This document shows, one piece after another, positions 8,217 to 17,103 of a stretch of 64,000 nucleotides of DNA. The stretch's first letter is position 1. Each line of letters begins with the position of its first letter. A program made the translations under genes and the position numbers. This DNA comes from AP-15 sp963700195 (GTDB taxonomy: Bacteria > Pseudomonadota > Alphaproteobacteria > ATCC43930 > CGMCC-115725), in contig CAVOWQ010000016.1 in assembly GCA_963700195.1 (NCBI GenBank), positions 1 to 64,000 of the forward strand, given 5' to 3'. The notes beneath the pieces were generated by a model, which was not told where the DNA came from, searched no databases, and saw only the letters and a program-made list of their open reading frames with translations.

Positions 8217-8990
8217 ATGGCTCGCGGCATAGCGAAGCAGAATCTCCCCGTCGTGGTCTTCTTCGGCCTGCTGGCGGTATCACTCGGGGGATTGTTGCTG
8301 CTGCCCCCGATCCCGCAGGATCAAAGCTATCACCAATTCGCCGACCAGCGGACCATATTCGGCATTCCAAACTTCTGGAACGTGGTCTCGAATCTTCCCT
8401 TCCTCGCGGTCGGCGCCGCCGGGCTGCGGCGATTTCGTGACGATCCGGCAACGGTCGTTTTCTTCCTCGGAGTTTTCCTGACCGGGATCGGCTCTTCCTA
8501 TTATCACTGGGATCCGAATGACGGCACCTTGTTCTGGGACCGCCTGCCGATGACGCTGAGTTTCGCGGCGCTCCTTGCGCTCGTGGTCGAGGAGCGCGTG
8601 AACGCAAGGGCCGGAGCAATTCTGCTGTGGCCGGCGCTCGCCATCGGCTTGTTCAGCCTGTTGCTATGGCGCTGGACCGACGATCTGCGGCTCTACTTTT
8701 GGGTGCAGTTCTTTCCTGGTCTCGCAGTGCTACTGCTGTTTTTGCTGTACCAACCTAAGTATACCGGCACACATTATTGGATTGCCGCCGGGGTATTATA
8801 CGCCCTCGCCAAGCTGTTTGAATTCACCGATGGGGCGATTTATTCGGTCGGAAACTTCTTAAGTGGACACACGCTAAAGCATCTCGCGGCCGCGGCCGCC
8901 TGCTTCGCGATCTTGCGCTATTTCCAAACTCGCCGGCTGATCACTTGGCCTTCGGCTCGTCGGGTTGGCCTTCCACTGCCGAAAGCCTAG
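8217..8990 (+). CDS. Ceramidase-like multi-pass membrane protein (CREST superfamily)
   Basis: About 257 residues with seven predicted membrane segments. FWNVVSNLPFLAVGAAGL near residue 50 and GIGSSYYHWDPNDGTLFWDR near residue 90 match the alkaline-ceramidase/CREST pattern of Ser, His and Asp metal ligands, and SGHTLKHLAAA near the C-terminus supplies the last histidines. Family enzymes hydrolyse amide-linked lipids in the membrane. The bacterial substrate is unknown. The ATG at 8217 is preferred over the TTG at 8190 because the protein family starts near the first helix. The 3' end overlaps the convergent lipoprotein gene by 50 bases. Confidence 0.8.
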   Translation: MARGIAKQNLPVVVFFGLLAVSLGGLLLLPPIPQDQSYHQFADQRTIFGIPNFWNVVSNLPFLAVGAAGLRRFRDDPATVVFFLGVFLTGIGSSYYHWDPNDGTLFWDRLPMTLSFAALLALVVEERVNARAGAILLWPALAIGLFSLLLWRWTDDLRLYFWVQFFPGLAVLLLFLLYQPKYTGTHYWIAAGVLYALAKLFEFTDGAIYSVGNFLSGHTLKHLAAAAACFAILRYFQTRRLITWPSARRVGLPLPKA

Positions 8991-10254
8991 TCAACATCGA
9001 GTCGACCTCGGTGCGCTGCGCCTTGATATAATCGTAAAAAAGCCGTTCCACCCGGCGGTAGGGCGTGCCGCGAACACTGGCGAGCATGTCGCGCCGCTCG
9101 TCGTGGCTTGCCAGGATCGCTTCGTATTTTTGCTGAAAATAGCGAAGGTTTGCGCCCAGATTTACAAATCGATCATCCGAGAGCAACTCGATCGCGTGCG
9201 CCGTTTTGCCCATCCTGAACGGCGATTGAAGCGTAAACAGCCGAAATGTCGTATCGTAGAGGTCATTCGGCTCGTGTACCGGTAACGTCTTCAACAGCGC
9301 GCCGTGCCGCGTGGGCAGCCAGTGAAATCCATGGAGCGCGTCTCGCTCGAGTCCGTCTTGCTGAATTTCCCGATAGTCGCTGATGTTCCCCTCGGTGCCG
9401 AGCTCGGCCAGATCCACGAACTCGTTTGCGGGTACGGCAAGGTTGAATAATTGACGAAACTTCACGGCACGCACTGATAACGGCGACCAGATGTTAGCGG
9501 CGGCCAAGGCGTTCCGTAGGGTATGGGCGCAGTTGTCGGCCCAGACGCTCCAATTGTAGTCGGCCTCTCCTTCGGCATACTCGCGGTTCTTGTCGTTCAA
9601 GAAGGCGATCACCTCCTCCAACATCGGCTCAGTGATCGGAAGGCGCGCGCAAAAAACCGACCGCGCGAACCGAAGTGCGAAGTCCGTGCCGACAGCTTCG
9701 TTTGCCACGAAGTTCTCGAGACCCCCGCCCGCGCTTGCGGACGGATAGTCGTGAAACTCGACACCCTTGTAGATACCCGTGTCGATTGCGTCATGCACGG
9801 CGGCCTCGAAATTCGCCTGGGTGAGGCGCTCGCCGATTTTGAGGTTGCCTTCATAGAAGAGCTGGTGACCCGGAATCGCCACCCAGTTGACGTTCCGAAA
9901 CCAGCGTCCCACGCTCACGCCGGCACCGTGCTCGGGGTCGTCCAGCTCGGTGGCTGCCGCGCGGCACCGCCGCAATTGCGGAAAAGGCGCCTGCTCGTCC
10001 TTACAGGCGCCTTTGATGTACATGACTGCGTGGCCCGCGACCCCACCCTCACCCTTCAATTTGGAACGGAATTGGCTCGTAGCGCAAAGTTCGACGTAGT
10101 AGGGGAAGAGCTGATCATAGACAGGATCTGGGCGGCGCTCGATGATGATGCGGTCCGGTTTCAGCATGAACCGCGACATCACGCCATCTTCGCCGCACCC
10201 GCTCAGTAAGGTCGTCGACACCGCGACGGCCGCGACAAAGAATCCTCGGATCAT
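8941..10254 (-). CDS. Lipoprotein with a Cys/His motif, unknown function
   Basis: About 437 residues. The N-terminus is a lipoprotein signal with lipobox LLSGC near residue 20. The mature part has no membrane helix. Around residues 225-250 it carries NWSVWADNCAHTLRNALAAA, whose D-N-C-x-H-x-x-x-N arrangement is reminiscent of papain-fold or NlpC/P60-like and DUF4105-type domains, so a cell-envelope peptidase or amidase is possible but unproven. The C-terminal third is charged and helical. ATG at 10254. It is convergent with the ceramidase-like gene, so the two are not an operon. Confidence 0.65.
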   Translation of the reverse strand: MIRGFFVAAVAVSTTLLSGCGEDGVMSRFMLKPDRIIIERRPDPVYDQLFPYYVELCATSQFRSKLKGEGGVAGHAVMYIKGACKDEQAPFPQLRRCRAAATELDDPEHGAGVSVGRWFRNVNWVAIPGHQLFYEGNLKIGERLTQANFEAAVHDAIDTGIYKGVEFHDYPSASAGGGLENFVANEAVGTDFALRFARSVFCARLPITEPMLEEVIAFLNDKNREYAEGEADYNWSVWADNCAHTLRNALAAANIWSPLSVRAVKFRQLFNLAVPANEFVDLAELGTEGNISDYREIQQDGLERDALHGFHWLPTRHGALLKTLPVHEPNDLYDTTFRLFTLQSPFRMGKTAHAIELLSDDRFVNLGANLRYFQQKYEAILASHDERRDMLASVRGTPYRRVERLFYDYIKAQRTEVDSMLTRLSAVEGQPDEPKAK

Positions 10255-10314
10255 GCTATTGGCAATCCGTAAGCGGCGGGAGAGGTCGAACGTGACACCT
10301 CTACGCTATCATGC

Positions 10315-10640
10315 GTGCCGATCAACTGCGAGCCGGCCCTTACGGTTGCCGGAGATGCAACCTTCCTGGCCGCGGGCCTCTGCAAGACGGTATTGATCAC
10401 GCATGGCGAGAGCGGCCCGCTCCGGCGTCGGCCGCACCCGCAATGTCACAGCACCCACCAGCCTCGCCGGCGAATTCGAGCAGCCCTATGGGCCGATGGA
10501 GCCGCCGACTTTGTTCACGATCCCCGTGCTTGCGCTATATGAAGACCTATGGCCTGACGCACGAGCAATTGGCGATGGTCTCGGTCGCGCAACGCGAATG
10601 GGCGGCGAAGAACCCGCGCGCCACCTTTCACCTCGCGCAC
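10315..10640 (+). pseudogene. Thiolase (SCP-x/lipid-transfer type) remnant
   Basis: Three successive frames give one thiolase stretch: ATFLAAGLCKTVLITHGES, then GRTRNVTAPTSLAGEFEQPY, then LRYMKTYGLTHEQLAMVSVA and AAKNPRATF. This matches the middle of SCP-x-type acetyl-CoA acyltransferases. At least two frameshifts occur, near 10410 and 10525. Both the N-terminal active-site Cys region and the C-terminal His/Cys motifs are absent. Homology ends abruptly after about 10640. It is therefore a relic, not an assembly error alone. Confidence 0.65.
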
Positions 10641-10995
10641 CTTGGGTTCGTTGCGAGGATAGCTACGCGAAAACTGCAGAATCGCTGCAGATTCAGCAGC
10701 GAGCGGATCGCGGCTCAATTTGTCGTTGCGGTAGCCCTCAAGCCAAGTTTTCAAAATCCTTGGCGCCAGAATATCTGTCTGCCATGGGGGCGGCAGCGCA
10801 TCCGCCGCCTCTGGCACCATCACTGGCACCATCACATGTCGAATGGGGCGCCGTGAGTGATGAAACCGTTTTTGCTCGCTTGTCGGTGACCGGGAACGCG
10901 TCAAAGTGTCGACGCCTGTCAGCTTAACAAAATTTGGTGACGGGCGCAGGATCAGGTAAGCGAACTTGTTCCTTGCGTTCCTAGGGGAGGGTTAG
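10641..10995. other. Stretch without a recognisable gene
   Basis: Follows the thiolase relic. Open frames exist on both strands but none has recognisable motifs, a ribosome site or family-like composition. A GGGGAGGG site at 10983-10990 belongs to the VOC gene that begins at 10996. Confidence 0.5.
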
Positions 10996-11400
10996 ATGGT
11001 GGCGATCAAGGCGGTTGCTCATTTCAGCATTCCCGTGAGCGACGTTCCGAAAAGCAGCCGGTTCTACACGGAGGTCGTCGGCTGCAGGCATTTGTCCACC
11101 ACGCCAAACGGGCAGATGGTGTTCCTCGACGCAGCCGGGACTTGCCTCATCCTGGTGAAGCGCGACCCGCCGATCAATCCGGTGCCCGACAATCATGGCG
11201 GCGTGCATCATGCCTTCGCGATTGCGCACGACGAATACACGGCGGCACTCGGCCATTTACGCGCCCATGGTATCCAGATCACGTTTGAGGAGGACCGGCA
11301 AGGCGGCGTGCTCAACGGTCCGCGCGCCTATTTTCACGATCCCGACGGCACGGTATTGGAGTTTATCGATCTGACCGGTTACTCCGGCAGCCAATCGTAA
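10996..11400 (+). CDS. VOC-superfamily (glyoxalase/bleomycin-resistance fold) protein
   Basis: 134 residues with the two beta-alpha-beta-beta-beta modules of the vicinal oxygen chelate fold: KAVAHFSIPVSDVPKSSRF at the start (metal-ligand-type His near residue 8), GGVHHAFAIAHDEY at mid-length and AYFHDPDGTVLEFIDLTGY at the end (Glu ligand). Such single-chain VOC proteins dimerise and may be dioxygenases, lyases or binding proteins. The substrate cannot be told. ATG after GGGGAGGG. The next gene starts three bases after the stop, so they form an operon. Confidence 0.85.
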   Translation: MVAIKAVAHFSIPVSDVPKSSRFYTEVVGCRHLSTTPNGQMVFLDAAGTCLILVKRDPPINPVPDNHGGVHHAFAIAHDEYTAALGHLRAHGIQITFEEDRQGGVLNGPRAYFHDPDGTVLEFIDLTGYSGSQS

Positions 11401-11402
11401 CG

Positions 11403-11979
11403 ATGCGCCAAACAGTCAGAAGATTGCGGCCCAAGCTGCGCCGGCTCATCGCGAAATCCTGGATCCTCTCGCGGTGTTACTATCCGCTGCGCGGCCATCG
11501 CCTTTCGGGTCGGGCGAAGGACGAGATCTGGTATTTCGCCTATGGCGCCAACATGCACGACAGCGCCTTTCGGGTGCGACGTCGGCATCCAGCCGCTCGA
11601 GCACCGTTCCGGCCGCATCAAGGGTTATCGCCTACGCTTCAATCTCGAGGGCCGTCCTAGTGGAAAGGCTGCTCCTGCAAACCTGCAACCCGATCCGGAC
11701 GCAGAAGTCTGGGGCGTGCTCTACCGCATCACGAGACGCGATTTAATTCGCTTGGATTCGACAGAAGGAGTACCCGGGCGCGGCTACCGCCATGTCGAGA
11801 TCGAGGCCGAGGACCGTAGTGGCCGGGTGATCCCAGCCGTCACGTACATGGCCCGCGGCAAAGAAGTCGATGGTAAGCCCTCCTTGCGCTACATCACGCT
11901 GTTGCGGGAAGGTGCGCGAACCCACGGACTCCCCGAAACCTACATCCGGTTTTTGGACGGGGTGGAGCCTGCCCAATAG
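11403..11979 (+). CDS. Gamma-glutamylcyclotransferase-like protein, one frameshift
   Basis: The first frame reads a basic helix and then IWYFAYGANMHDSAF, the canonical YGSN/YGAN substrate-loop of the GGCT fold. A one-base change near 11575 moves the frame to GIQPLEHRSGRIKGYRLRFN, followed by EVWGVLYRITRRDLIRLDST with the expected acidic catalytic region and a C-terminal PETYIRFLDGV. Combined length is about 190 residues, normal for bacterial GGCT-like proteins, which cleave gamma-glutamyl peptides or related amines. The start ATG at 11403 lies directly behind the VOC gene. The single-base break in an otherwise conserved protein suggests an assembly indel. Confidence 0.7.
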
Positions 11980-12076
11980 GCAATTCGGCCCTTCAACTCT
12001 GCTGGGCTGCGATCCCGCTCCCGCAACGAAGCCATTACCGATGCCTGCAGGCCCGCAGTCCGGGCGCTGGCGTGGC

Positions 12077-13196
12077 TTATCGTCTTCCAATGCCGTACTG
12101 ATCACCGACTTGGCTGATCTTCCCGTTCGCGAAATCGATCTCGAGCAGGTCTTCCGACGATCCGATCACGCCGACTGAGTTGTGTGTGCGGGCATCGAAA
12201 ATTTCGGTTCCATCCGCGCTGTTTTTGTTGGGGGCGACATAACCGTACTCGCCCTTTATGTCGAAGGTCAGCCAGTGCGATCCGCGACCGCTGCGCAACG
12301 TCAACCTATCCTTCAGGACCGGGGTCATCGGGTTCCGCATATCCCAGATGTAGACATGCGGGTCACTCCAGCTGCCATTCTGCCAGACCTCGGTTTGGTC
12401 AGGCGTCCAGCCGATTCCGTGCAGCAGTCCAGCTTCGCCAGGCGGATGATCCGGGATGCCCGCGGTCATGATCTGACCGGTCTTGAGGTCGGCGACCTGC
12501 ATTCCCCAGAGGTCTCTCACATTGTTCACGGCGTAGCTGCTCGTGCTGTCCACCGCGTAGGGTCCGAGGATTCCCGAATAAGGCCCGACGCGTGATACCG
12601 CATAGCTGCCCGGGTCGATCAGATACAGATAATTGCCGCTCCCGTCGTCGGCCTTTGTCTCCTGGAAGATCGGCCCGGACAACGGGTATTGAGCGTCGTG
12701 CGATCGGTTCGAGAAATGCACCTGTCGAACAAGCGTCACCATTATTGGCATCGACGACATTGATGTAGTTCGCCGAACCGCCCTCCCATGTCGGAACGTA
12801 CAGCAGCTGTCCGTTCGGATTGATCGCCAGCCGATCGACACCGGGGCGGACTGCTCTGTTCCAGAGGATCGTGTCGTCGTAAACGTTCAGGCAGTAGACC
12901 ATTCCGGCGCCCGAAACATCCTGATAGGCGACGTAGAGCTTCCCCGTGATAGCGCTGACGGCCATTCCTCGGACGTCGCCGACATTGGCGACCGTCCCAA
13001 TGGTCTTAGCCAGTCGATGCCCGGCCTCGATATCGTAGACCGAGACGGATCCTCGATTGGCCGCAGCTTGATTGACCGCATATAGGCTGCGCGCGGCGGC
13101 CGGCGGCGTCGGGGAAACCGCATCTGCAGAAGTCGAAAGCAGCCCAAACAGACTACATAAATATACCAGCCGGATGCCGAAGAAATTCCGCCACAC
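12077..13196 (-). CDS. Exported beta-propeller (YVTN-like) protein, one frameshift
   Basis: Signal peptide FGIRLVYLCSLFGLLSTSAD, then repeated blade-like units: SVSVYDIEAGHRLAKTIGT, GKLYVAYQDV, DRLAINPNGQLLYVPTWEGG. Near 12735 a one-base shift links NYINVVDANNGD to VRQVHFSNRSHDAQYPLSG, and blades continue to HVYIWDMRNP, HWLTFDIKGEYGYVAPN and VGVIGSSEDLLEIDFANG. The total of about 370 residues would form a propeller of the YncE/surface-antigen type. Ligand or enzyme role is unknown. No neighbouring operon is evident. Confidence 0.68.
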
Positions 13197-13225
13197 GGAG
13201 GTTCGGATCCTCCGTGCCAGCCAGC

Positions 13226-13825
13226 CTATTCCGCCGCCGCCTTTTGGCCGAAGCTCGGTGTGTCGGTGCGGTCGACCAGGGCTTCAGGACCTTCGCTCGG
13301 CAGGTTTTCGAGCCAATTGATCCCGCCGTCGATGTCATTTTCCCACATCTCGCGCGGCATCTCGTAAAGGAACTCGACGCCGTAGCCGTTCGGGTCGTTG
13401 ACATAGACGCTGTGCGTCACGCCATGGTTGACGCGCCAGTTGAACTTGACCCCCTTGCTCTGCAGGAAAGCGAGCTGCTTGAGCCAGGCGTCGCGATTGG
13501 GCATGGTCAGCGCGACATGGTTGATCGCAACCTGACTGTTGGCCAGCACCCAGTCGGCGGGCGGCGGCAGGTTCGCGCTCTCGACCAGGGCGACCGTGTG
13601 GTGAGTCAGCTTGCCGTCATTGACGGCGCTGTAAAAGCGCATCTTCGGCGGCGTCGGGCGACCCGGCTTCGGGTGCAGTTCGCCGACCTGCTTGAAGCCG
13701 ACGATCTCTGTCCAGAATTTGTGCGACTCGTCGATGTCGCGGACGTTGAGGACCAGGTGGTTGATGCCCGATGGGCTCACAGCCTCGGCCGGAGTCTCGG
13801 AAATATCGGAAATTCTGTCGGTCAT
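13226..13825 (-). CDS. VOC-family dioxygenase-like protein
   Basis: 199 residues from ATG 13825, which follows GGGAGCG. Upstream in-frame codons (to 14041) have no conserved content. The VOC motifs are SGINHLVLNVRDIDESHKFW near residue 20, a central NHVALTMPNRDAW, and HSVYVNDPNGYGVEFLYEMP near residue 160. This matches catechol-2,3-dioxygenase-like proteins of the glyoxalase superfamily, with His/His/Glu metal ligands in the expected places. Natural substrate unknown. It stands alone between a propeller gene and a small exported protein, all on the minus strand. Confidence 0.82.
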   Translation of the reverse strand: MTDRISDISETPAEAVSPSGINHLVLNVRDIDESHKFWTEIVGFKQVGELHPKPGRPTPPKMRFYSAVNDGKLTHHTVALVESANLPPPADWVLANSQVAINHVALTMPNRDAWLKQLAFLQSKGVKFNWRVNHGVTHSVYVNDPNGYGVEFLYEMPREMWENDIDGGINWLENLPSEGPEALVDRTDTPSFGQKAAAE

Positions 13826-14064
13826 CGCAGCGCTCCCGTGTTCGATCGCGTACCCACCTACTCTGCAAACCTCGGTCTGGCAAGGCCGGCGAAGGCGCTC
13901 CCGCCAAACCCTCGCCCACCCTCTATCTCCTCGATCCGGCGGGCGGCTCGTTTCAGGCCGAACCCGCAGTGGCAAGTGGTGTCCCGTCTCGGGCTTGTCC
14001 TTACTGTACTGCGAGACCAAACCGTGACACCACCGGACCAAGCCTTTTGACCCGCCGCGCTCGC

Positions 14065-14325
14065 TCAGCGGCCATAGAAGCCGTTTTCCTCCTCATACCG
14101 ACGATGCTGATGTAAGGCCCGGCGGCGAGCGGCGAGCTCGCGCTCTTCCGCGTTGAGACGGTGCTGCTCATGATGATAAGCCCGCTCGCGCTGATGCGCC
14201 CGCCAATCGTGGTCATGATAAACAGGAGCAGGCACAACCGGCGCGACCGGGCCCGGTTGCGCCTTCACCGGCACTGTGCTCAGCGCCAGAACCGAAGAAA
14301 CCGCTAATATAGCTAATCGGACCAT
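14065..14325 (-). CDS. Small exported His/Arg-rich protein
   Basis: 86 residues with a clear signal peptide (MVRLAILAVSSVLALSTVPV, cleavage after KAQ), a Pro/Val linker APVVPAPVYHDHDW and a charged helix rich in His, Arg and Glu (HHEQHRLNAEERELAARRR). ATG 14325 follows GAGAGGATCC. Similar short secreted, His-rich helical proteins occur in rhizobia. Function unknown; metal binding or stress response are guesses. Confidence 0.6.
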   Translation of the reverse strand: MVRLAILAVSSVLALSTVPVKAQPGPVAPVVPAPVYHDHDWRAHQRERAYHHEQHRLNAEERELAARRRALHQHRRYEEENGFYGR

Positions 14326-14552
14326 GGGGATCCTCTCTTATCAATTGAGAACTGTGCTGCTAACAGGACAGGAAGGACATCCGTTCCGATTAACTAATCT
14401 TTCCCACTTCATGCGCCCCCGACGGTTTCATCGATATTGTTCGTATGCATATGATGGGGACGGCAGGGGTCGACGGTGCCCGGCGGCGCAACGATCTTCC
14501 AGGCCGGGGACTGCTGCGCGCTCTGCTCGCCGCCATCAGAGGAGAACGGATC

Positions 14553-15041
14553 ATGTCCAAAATCACGCCGACGCTTTGGTATGACGGCGGCGCCGAGGAA
14601 GCCGCCCGCTTCTATGTGACGCTGCTGCCGGACAGCCGCATCGAGGCGGTCAACCGCTCGCCGACCGATACGCCGTCGGGCCCCGCCGGCATGGTGTTGA
14701 CCGTCGTCTTTACGCTCGCCGGCCAGCGCTTCTGCGGCCTGAACGGCGGGCCGCAATTCCCGCACAGCGAGGCGGTCTCGTTCATGATCGAGACCGAAGA
14801 CCAGGCCGAGACCGATCGGCTGTGGGATGCGATCGCATCGAACGGCGGTCAGCCCGGCCCGTGCGGCTGGATCAAGGACCGCTGGGGCGTCTCGTGGCAA
14901 ATCACGCCGAAACGGCTGCTCGAATTGGTGACGGATCAGGACGGCGGCCGCGCCCGGCGGGCGATGCAGGCGATGATGCAGATGAGCAAGATCGACATCG
15001 CAACGCTCGAGCGCGCTGCAGCAAGGGAAGCGGCTGGGTAG
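14553..15041 (+). CDS. PhnB/3-demethylubiquinone-methyltransferase-like VOC protein
   Basis: 162 residues from ATG 14553, chosen because GAGGAG lies eight bases before it. Motifs ITPTLWYDGGAEEAARFYV, VLTVVFTLAGQRFCGLNGG, EAVSFMIETEDQAETDRLWD and CGWIKDRWGVSWQITPKRL are the signature of the PhnB-type glyoxalase-fold family. In spite of the historic name it is not a methyltransferase. Role unknown. C-terminal helix ERAAAREAAG. It is convergent with the DUF899 gene. Confidence 0.85.
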   Translation: MSKITPTLWYDGGAEEAARFYVTLLPDSRIEAVNRSPTDTPSGPAGMVLTVVFTLAGQRFCGLNGGPQFPHSEAVSFMIETEDQAETDRLWDAIASNGGQPGPCGWIKDRWGVSWQITPKRLLELVTDQDGGRARRAMQAMMQMSKIDIATLERAAAREAAG

Positions 15042-15084
15042 CCGCGACCAGCGGCACCCGCGAGCTTGCCGGTCCACCCCCGGC

Positions 15085-15861
15085 TCAGCGCTTGTCGTAT
15101 TCGTCGTGGAGGCGCCACCAATAGCCTGTCTCGTTGCGCCCCTTGGGGGCGCGGTCGAGCCACTGGTATGCGCCCCATAAGCCGTCCAGTCCGCGCGCGT
15201 AGGTGGAATAGGTGTGGTAGACGACGCCGTCCTCGAGCACGAACGCGCTCATGCCTGGCTTCTCGCGCGCGTAGGTGGCCGCGTCGGTGCCGGTCATGGC
15301 CGCGCCCTTCGCAGCGCCTTGCGGTGTCGCCTGCGAGGGTGTCTCGGCAACCGGCCGCGCCGCCGCGGGCCGGTAGTTGTATTCGGAGCCTCCCTCGCGC
15401 TGTTGCTCCTCGGTGATCGACACGTTGAAGTCGAAGTTGAAGTCGCCGCCGAGCGAGGAGGCCCACGGAAAACTCCACCCCATTCGCCGCTTGTACGCCT
15501 GCAGCTTCGCGAGCGGCGCCCGCGACACCGCCGACAGCGTGACGTCGTGGTTCGCCAGGTGGACGGCGAAGCCGTTGAACCCGTCCGCGATCGCCGAGCA
15601 GGACGGACACCCCGCCGTGTAGTCGGGCCCGAACATGAAGTGATAGACGAGAAGTTGCGAGCGCCCTCGGAAGAGTTCTTTGAGTGAGGCGCTCCCTTCG
15701 TCGGTCTCGAACCGGTATTCCTTGTCGACCCGGACCCACGGCAGCTCCTGCCGTCGCCGCGCCAGCTCGTCGCTGCGCCGCGTCAGCTCCTTCTCCGCCT
15801 CCAGCAGTTCGAGCCGCCCCTTGCGCCACTGCTCGCGCGTTCCGGTTTGATGCGTGGTCAT
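15085..15861 (-). CDS. DUF899 thioredoxin-like protein
   Basis: 258 residues. Conserved features are the N-terminal helix with RREELPWV-type sequence (RRRQELPWVRVDKEY), LVYHFMFGPDYTAGCPSCSA with a thioredoxin-like C-x-x-C, VSRAPLAKLQAYKRRMGWSF, GGDFNFDFNVSI, and a C-terminal FVLEDGVVYHTYSTYARGLD followed by WLDRAPKGR. Catalytic role is not established for the family. It is the third gene of ArsR-AHSA1-DUF899, a grouping seen in many proteobacteria, thirty bases behind the AHSA1 gene. Confidence 0.87.
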   Translation of the reverse strand: MTTHQTGTREQWRKGRLELLEAEKELTRRSDELARRRQELPWVRVDKEYRFETDEGSASLKELFRGRSQLLVYHFMFGPDYTAGCPSCSAIADGFNGFAVHLANHDVTLSAVSRAPLAKLQAYKRRMGWSFPWASSLGGDFNFDFNVSITEEQQREGGSEYNYRPAAARPVAETPSQATPQGAAKGAAMTGTDAATYAREKPGMSAFVLEDGVVYHTYSTYARGLDGLWGAYQWLDRAPKGRNETGYWWRLHDEYDKR

Positions 15862-15891
15862 ATCCGCCTCCTACAGCTCGTCACGTTGTTC

Positions 15892-16359
15892 TCATCCTCG
15901 CGGCAGCTCGCCGATTGCAGGCAGCGCCGTCCCGGTTTCGAGCAGGGTCTTGAGGCTCGACAGGATTTTTGGCCAGCCGATGGAGACCGCATCGATGAGC
16001 TTGGAGCCGGGCTTATCGATTTCGTGGGTGATCGTCAGCCTCACCAACTCGCCCGCCGGGTCGATCTCCATCACACAGCGTGCGTAGCCCTCTTCGTGCA
16101 GTTCGGGCCTGAATTGGTTGCGCCATCTGAGCACCAGCCGTCGCGGCTTCTCAATCTCGACAACTTCACCGGTGTCGGCAACCCGGCCATCGGGAAAGAC
16201 CAGCCTCCACGGCGACCCTACCTTCCAGTCGGTCTCGACATTCATGCCGAACCAGTACTTCTTCATGAACTCCGGAGTGGTGAGCGCACCCCACAATTTA
16301 TCCGGCGTCGTCCGGATGTAGGTCACATAGACAAAACTACTCTTTGCTGCTTCGATCAT
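15892..16359 (-). CDS. SRPBCC/AHSA1-domain protein
   Basis: 155 residues of the START-like fold used by AHSA1 and polyketide-cyclase-type proteins: FVYVTYIRTTPDKLWGALT, FWFGMN-type segment (KKYWFGMNVETDWKVGSPW), LVLRWRNQF and LTITHEIDKPGSKLIDAVS. It overlaps the ArsR gene by 23 bases, so the two are translationally coupled. Proteins of this sort bind a hydrophobic ligand. Ligand unknown. Confidence 0.87.
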   Translation of the reverse strand: MIEAAKSSFVYVTYIRTTPDKLWGALTTPEFMKKYWFGMNVETDWKVGSPWRLVFPDGRVADTGEVVEIEKPRRLVLRWRNQFRPELHEEGYARCVMEIDPAGELVRLTITHEIDKPGSKLIDAVSIGWPKILSSLKTLLETGTALPAIGELPRG

Positions 16360-16675
16360 CGGGTTCTCCTTCCAGGTTTTTCTTGAGTTCTGAAAGTGCT
16401 TCCAGCCGGGGGACCTCGAATTTGCTGATCCAGCGCTCGGCGATTTCGTTGATCGGCACGGGATTGATGAAGTGCAGCTTTTCGCGGCCCCGCCGCTTCC
16501 AGGAGATGAGATTGGCCTCCTCGAGCACCGCCAGATGCTTCGCGACCGCCTGGCGGGTCATGTCCAGCCCTTGGCACAGCTCGCCGAGCGTTTGGCCATT
16601 CCTGCGGTGCAGCCGATCCAACAACTGCCGGCGGCTCGCATCGGCCAAAGCGCGAAACACAGCGTCATCGTTCAT
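16337..16675 (-). CDS. ArsR-family transcriptional regulator
   Basis: 112 residues, a winged helix: DAVFRALADASRRQLLDRLH near the N-terminus, recognition helix DMTRQAVAKHLAVLEEANLI and wing WKRRGREKLHFIN. There is no Cys metal motif, so it belongs to the non-metal ArsR group usually paired with an AHSA1 protein, as here. Probably represses its own operon through the inverted repeat just upstream (16697-16718). Confidence 0.88.
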   Translation of the reverse strand: MNDDAVFRALADASRRQLLDRLHRRNGQTLGELCQGLDMTRQAVAKHLAVLEEANLISWKRRGREKLHFINPVPINEIAERWISKFEVPRLEALSELKKNLEGEPDDRSSKE

Positions 16676-16696
16676 GCCGGCAATATGGAACCGATT

Positions 16697-16718
16697 GGTT
16701 ACCTAACATTAGGGAACC
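16697..16718. promoter_or_regulatory. ArsR operator, 22 bp inverted repeat
   Basis: Arms GGTTACCTAA and TTAGGGAACC around a two-base centre match at nine of ten positions. The site begins 22 bases upstream of the ArsR start codon, the usual place for an autoregulatory operator. Confidence 0.6.
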
Positions 16719-17103
16719 ATCTGGTTGCCTGTCAAGCACAGATTTGGTGCCGTCTTCGGCTATGCGCCGGGCGCTTGAGAAGCGAGCCCGGTTCGCGGCG
16801 CTCGGCCCTTTGGTTTGGGTCCTTTGGGCAGCGCCTGCATGATGCCTGATGCAGGAGGTTGGATGCGCACGACAATTGCCCAAATCATTGGCAAAATAGA
16901 ATCCGAACTGGGGCGCAAATCGCTGCTACCGCCGGCAGTCGCAGCCGAGCGTAACGGTGTACCGCCACTGGAAATCCGCAAGCCGGGCGTCTTGGTCACG
17001 TCTGAAATCGTCAAGGCGTCGCGTGACGAATTGGATCATCCTCTCCTTTGGTCAGCAATCGCGTATACATACGACGCGTCCGATCCAGCCCCGGGAGGAT
17101 AGT
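16719..17103. other. Region without a firm gene
   Basis: Holds an open frame at 16815-17102 (+, up to 95 codons, MRTTIAQIIGKIESELGRKS inside) that shows no recognisable family and no clear ribosome site. It may be a short real protein or chance. The final bases hold the GGGAGG site of the cupin gene. Confidence 0.35.

Noticed and set aside
14409..15077. Minus-strand 222-codon frame opposite the PhnB-like gene
   Set aside because: Overlaps the real gene in full, with no motifs or ribosome site.
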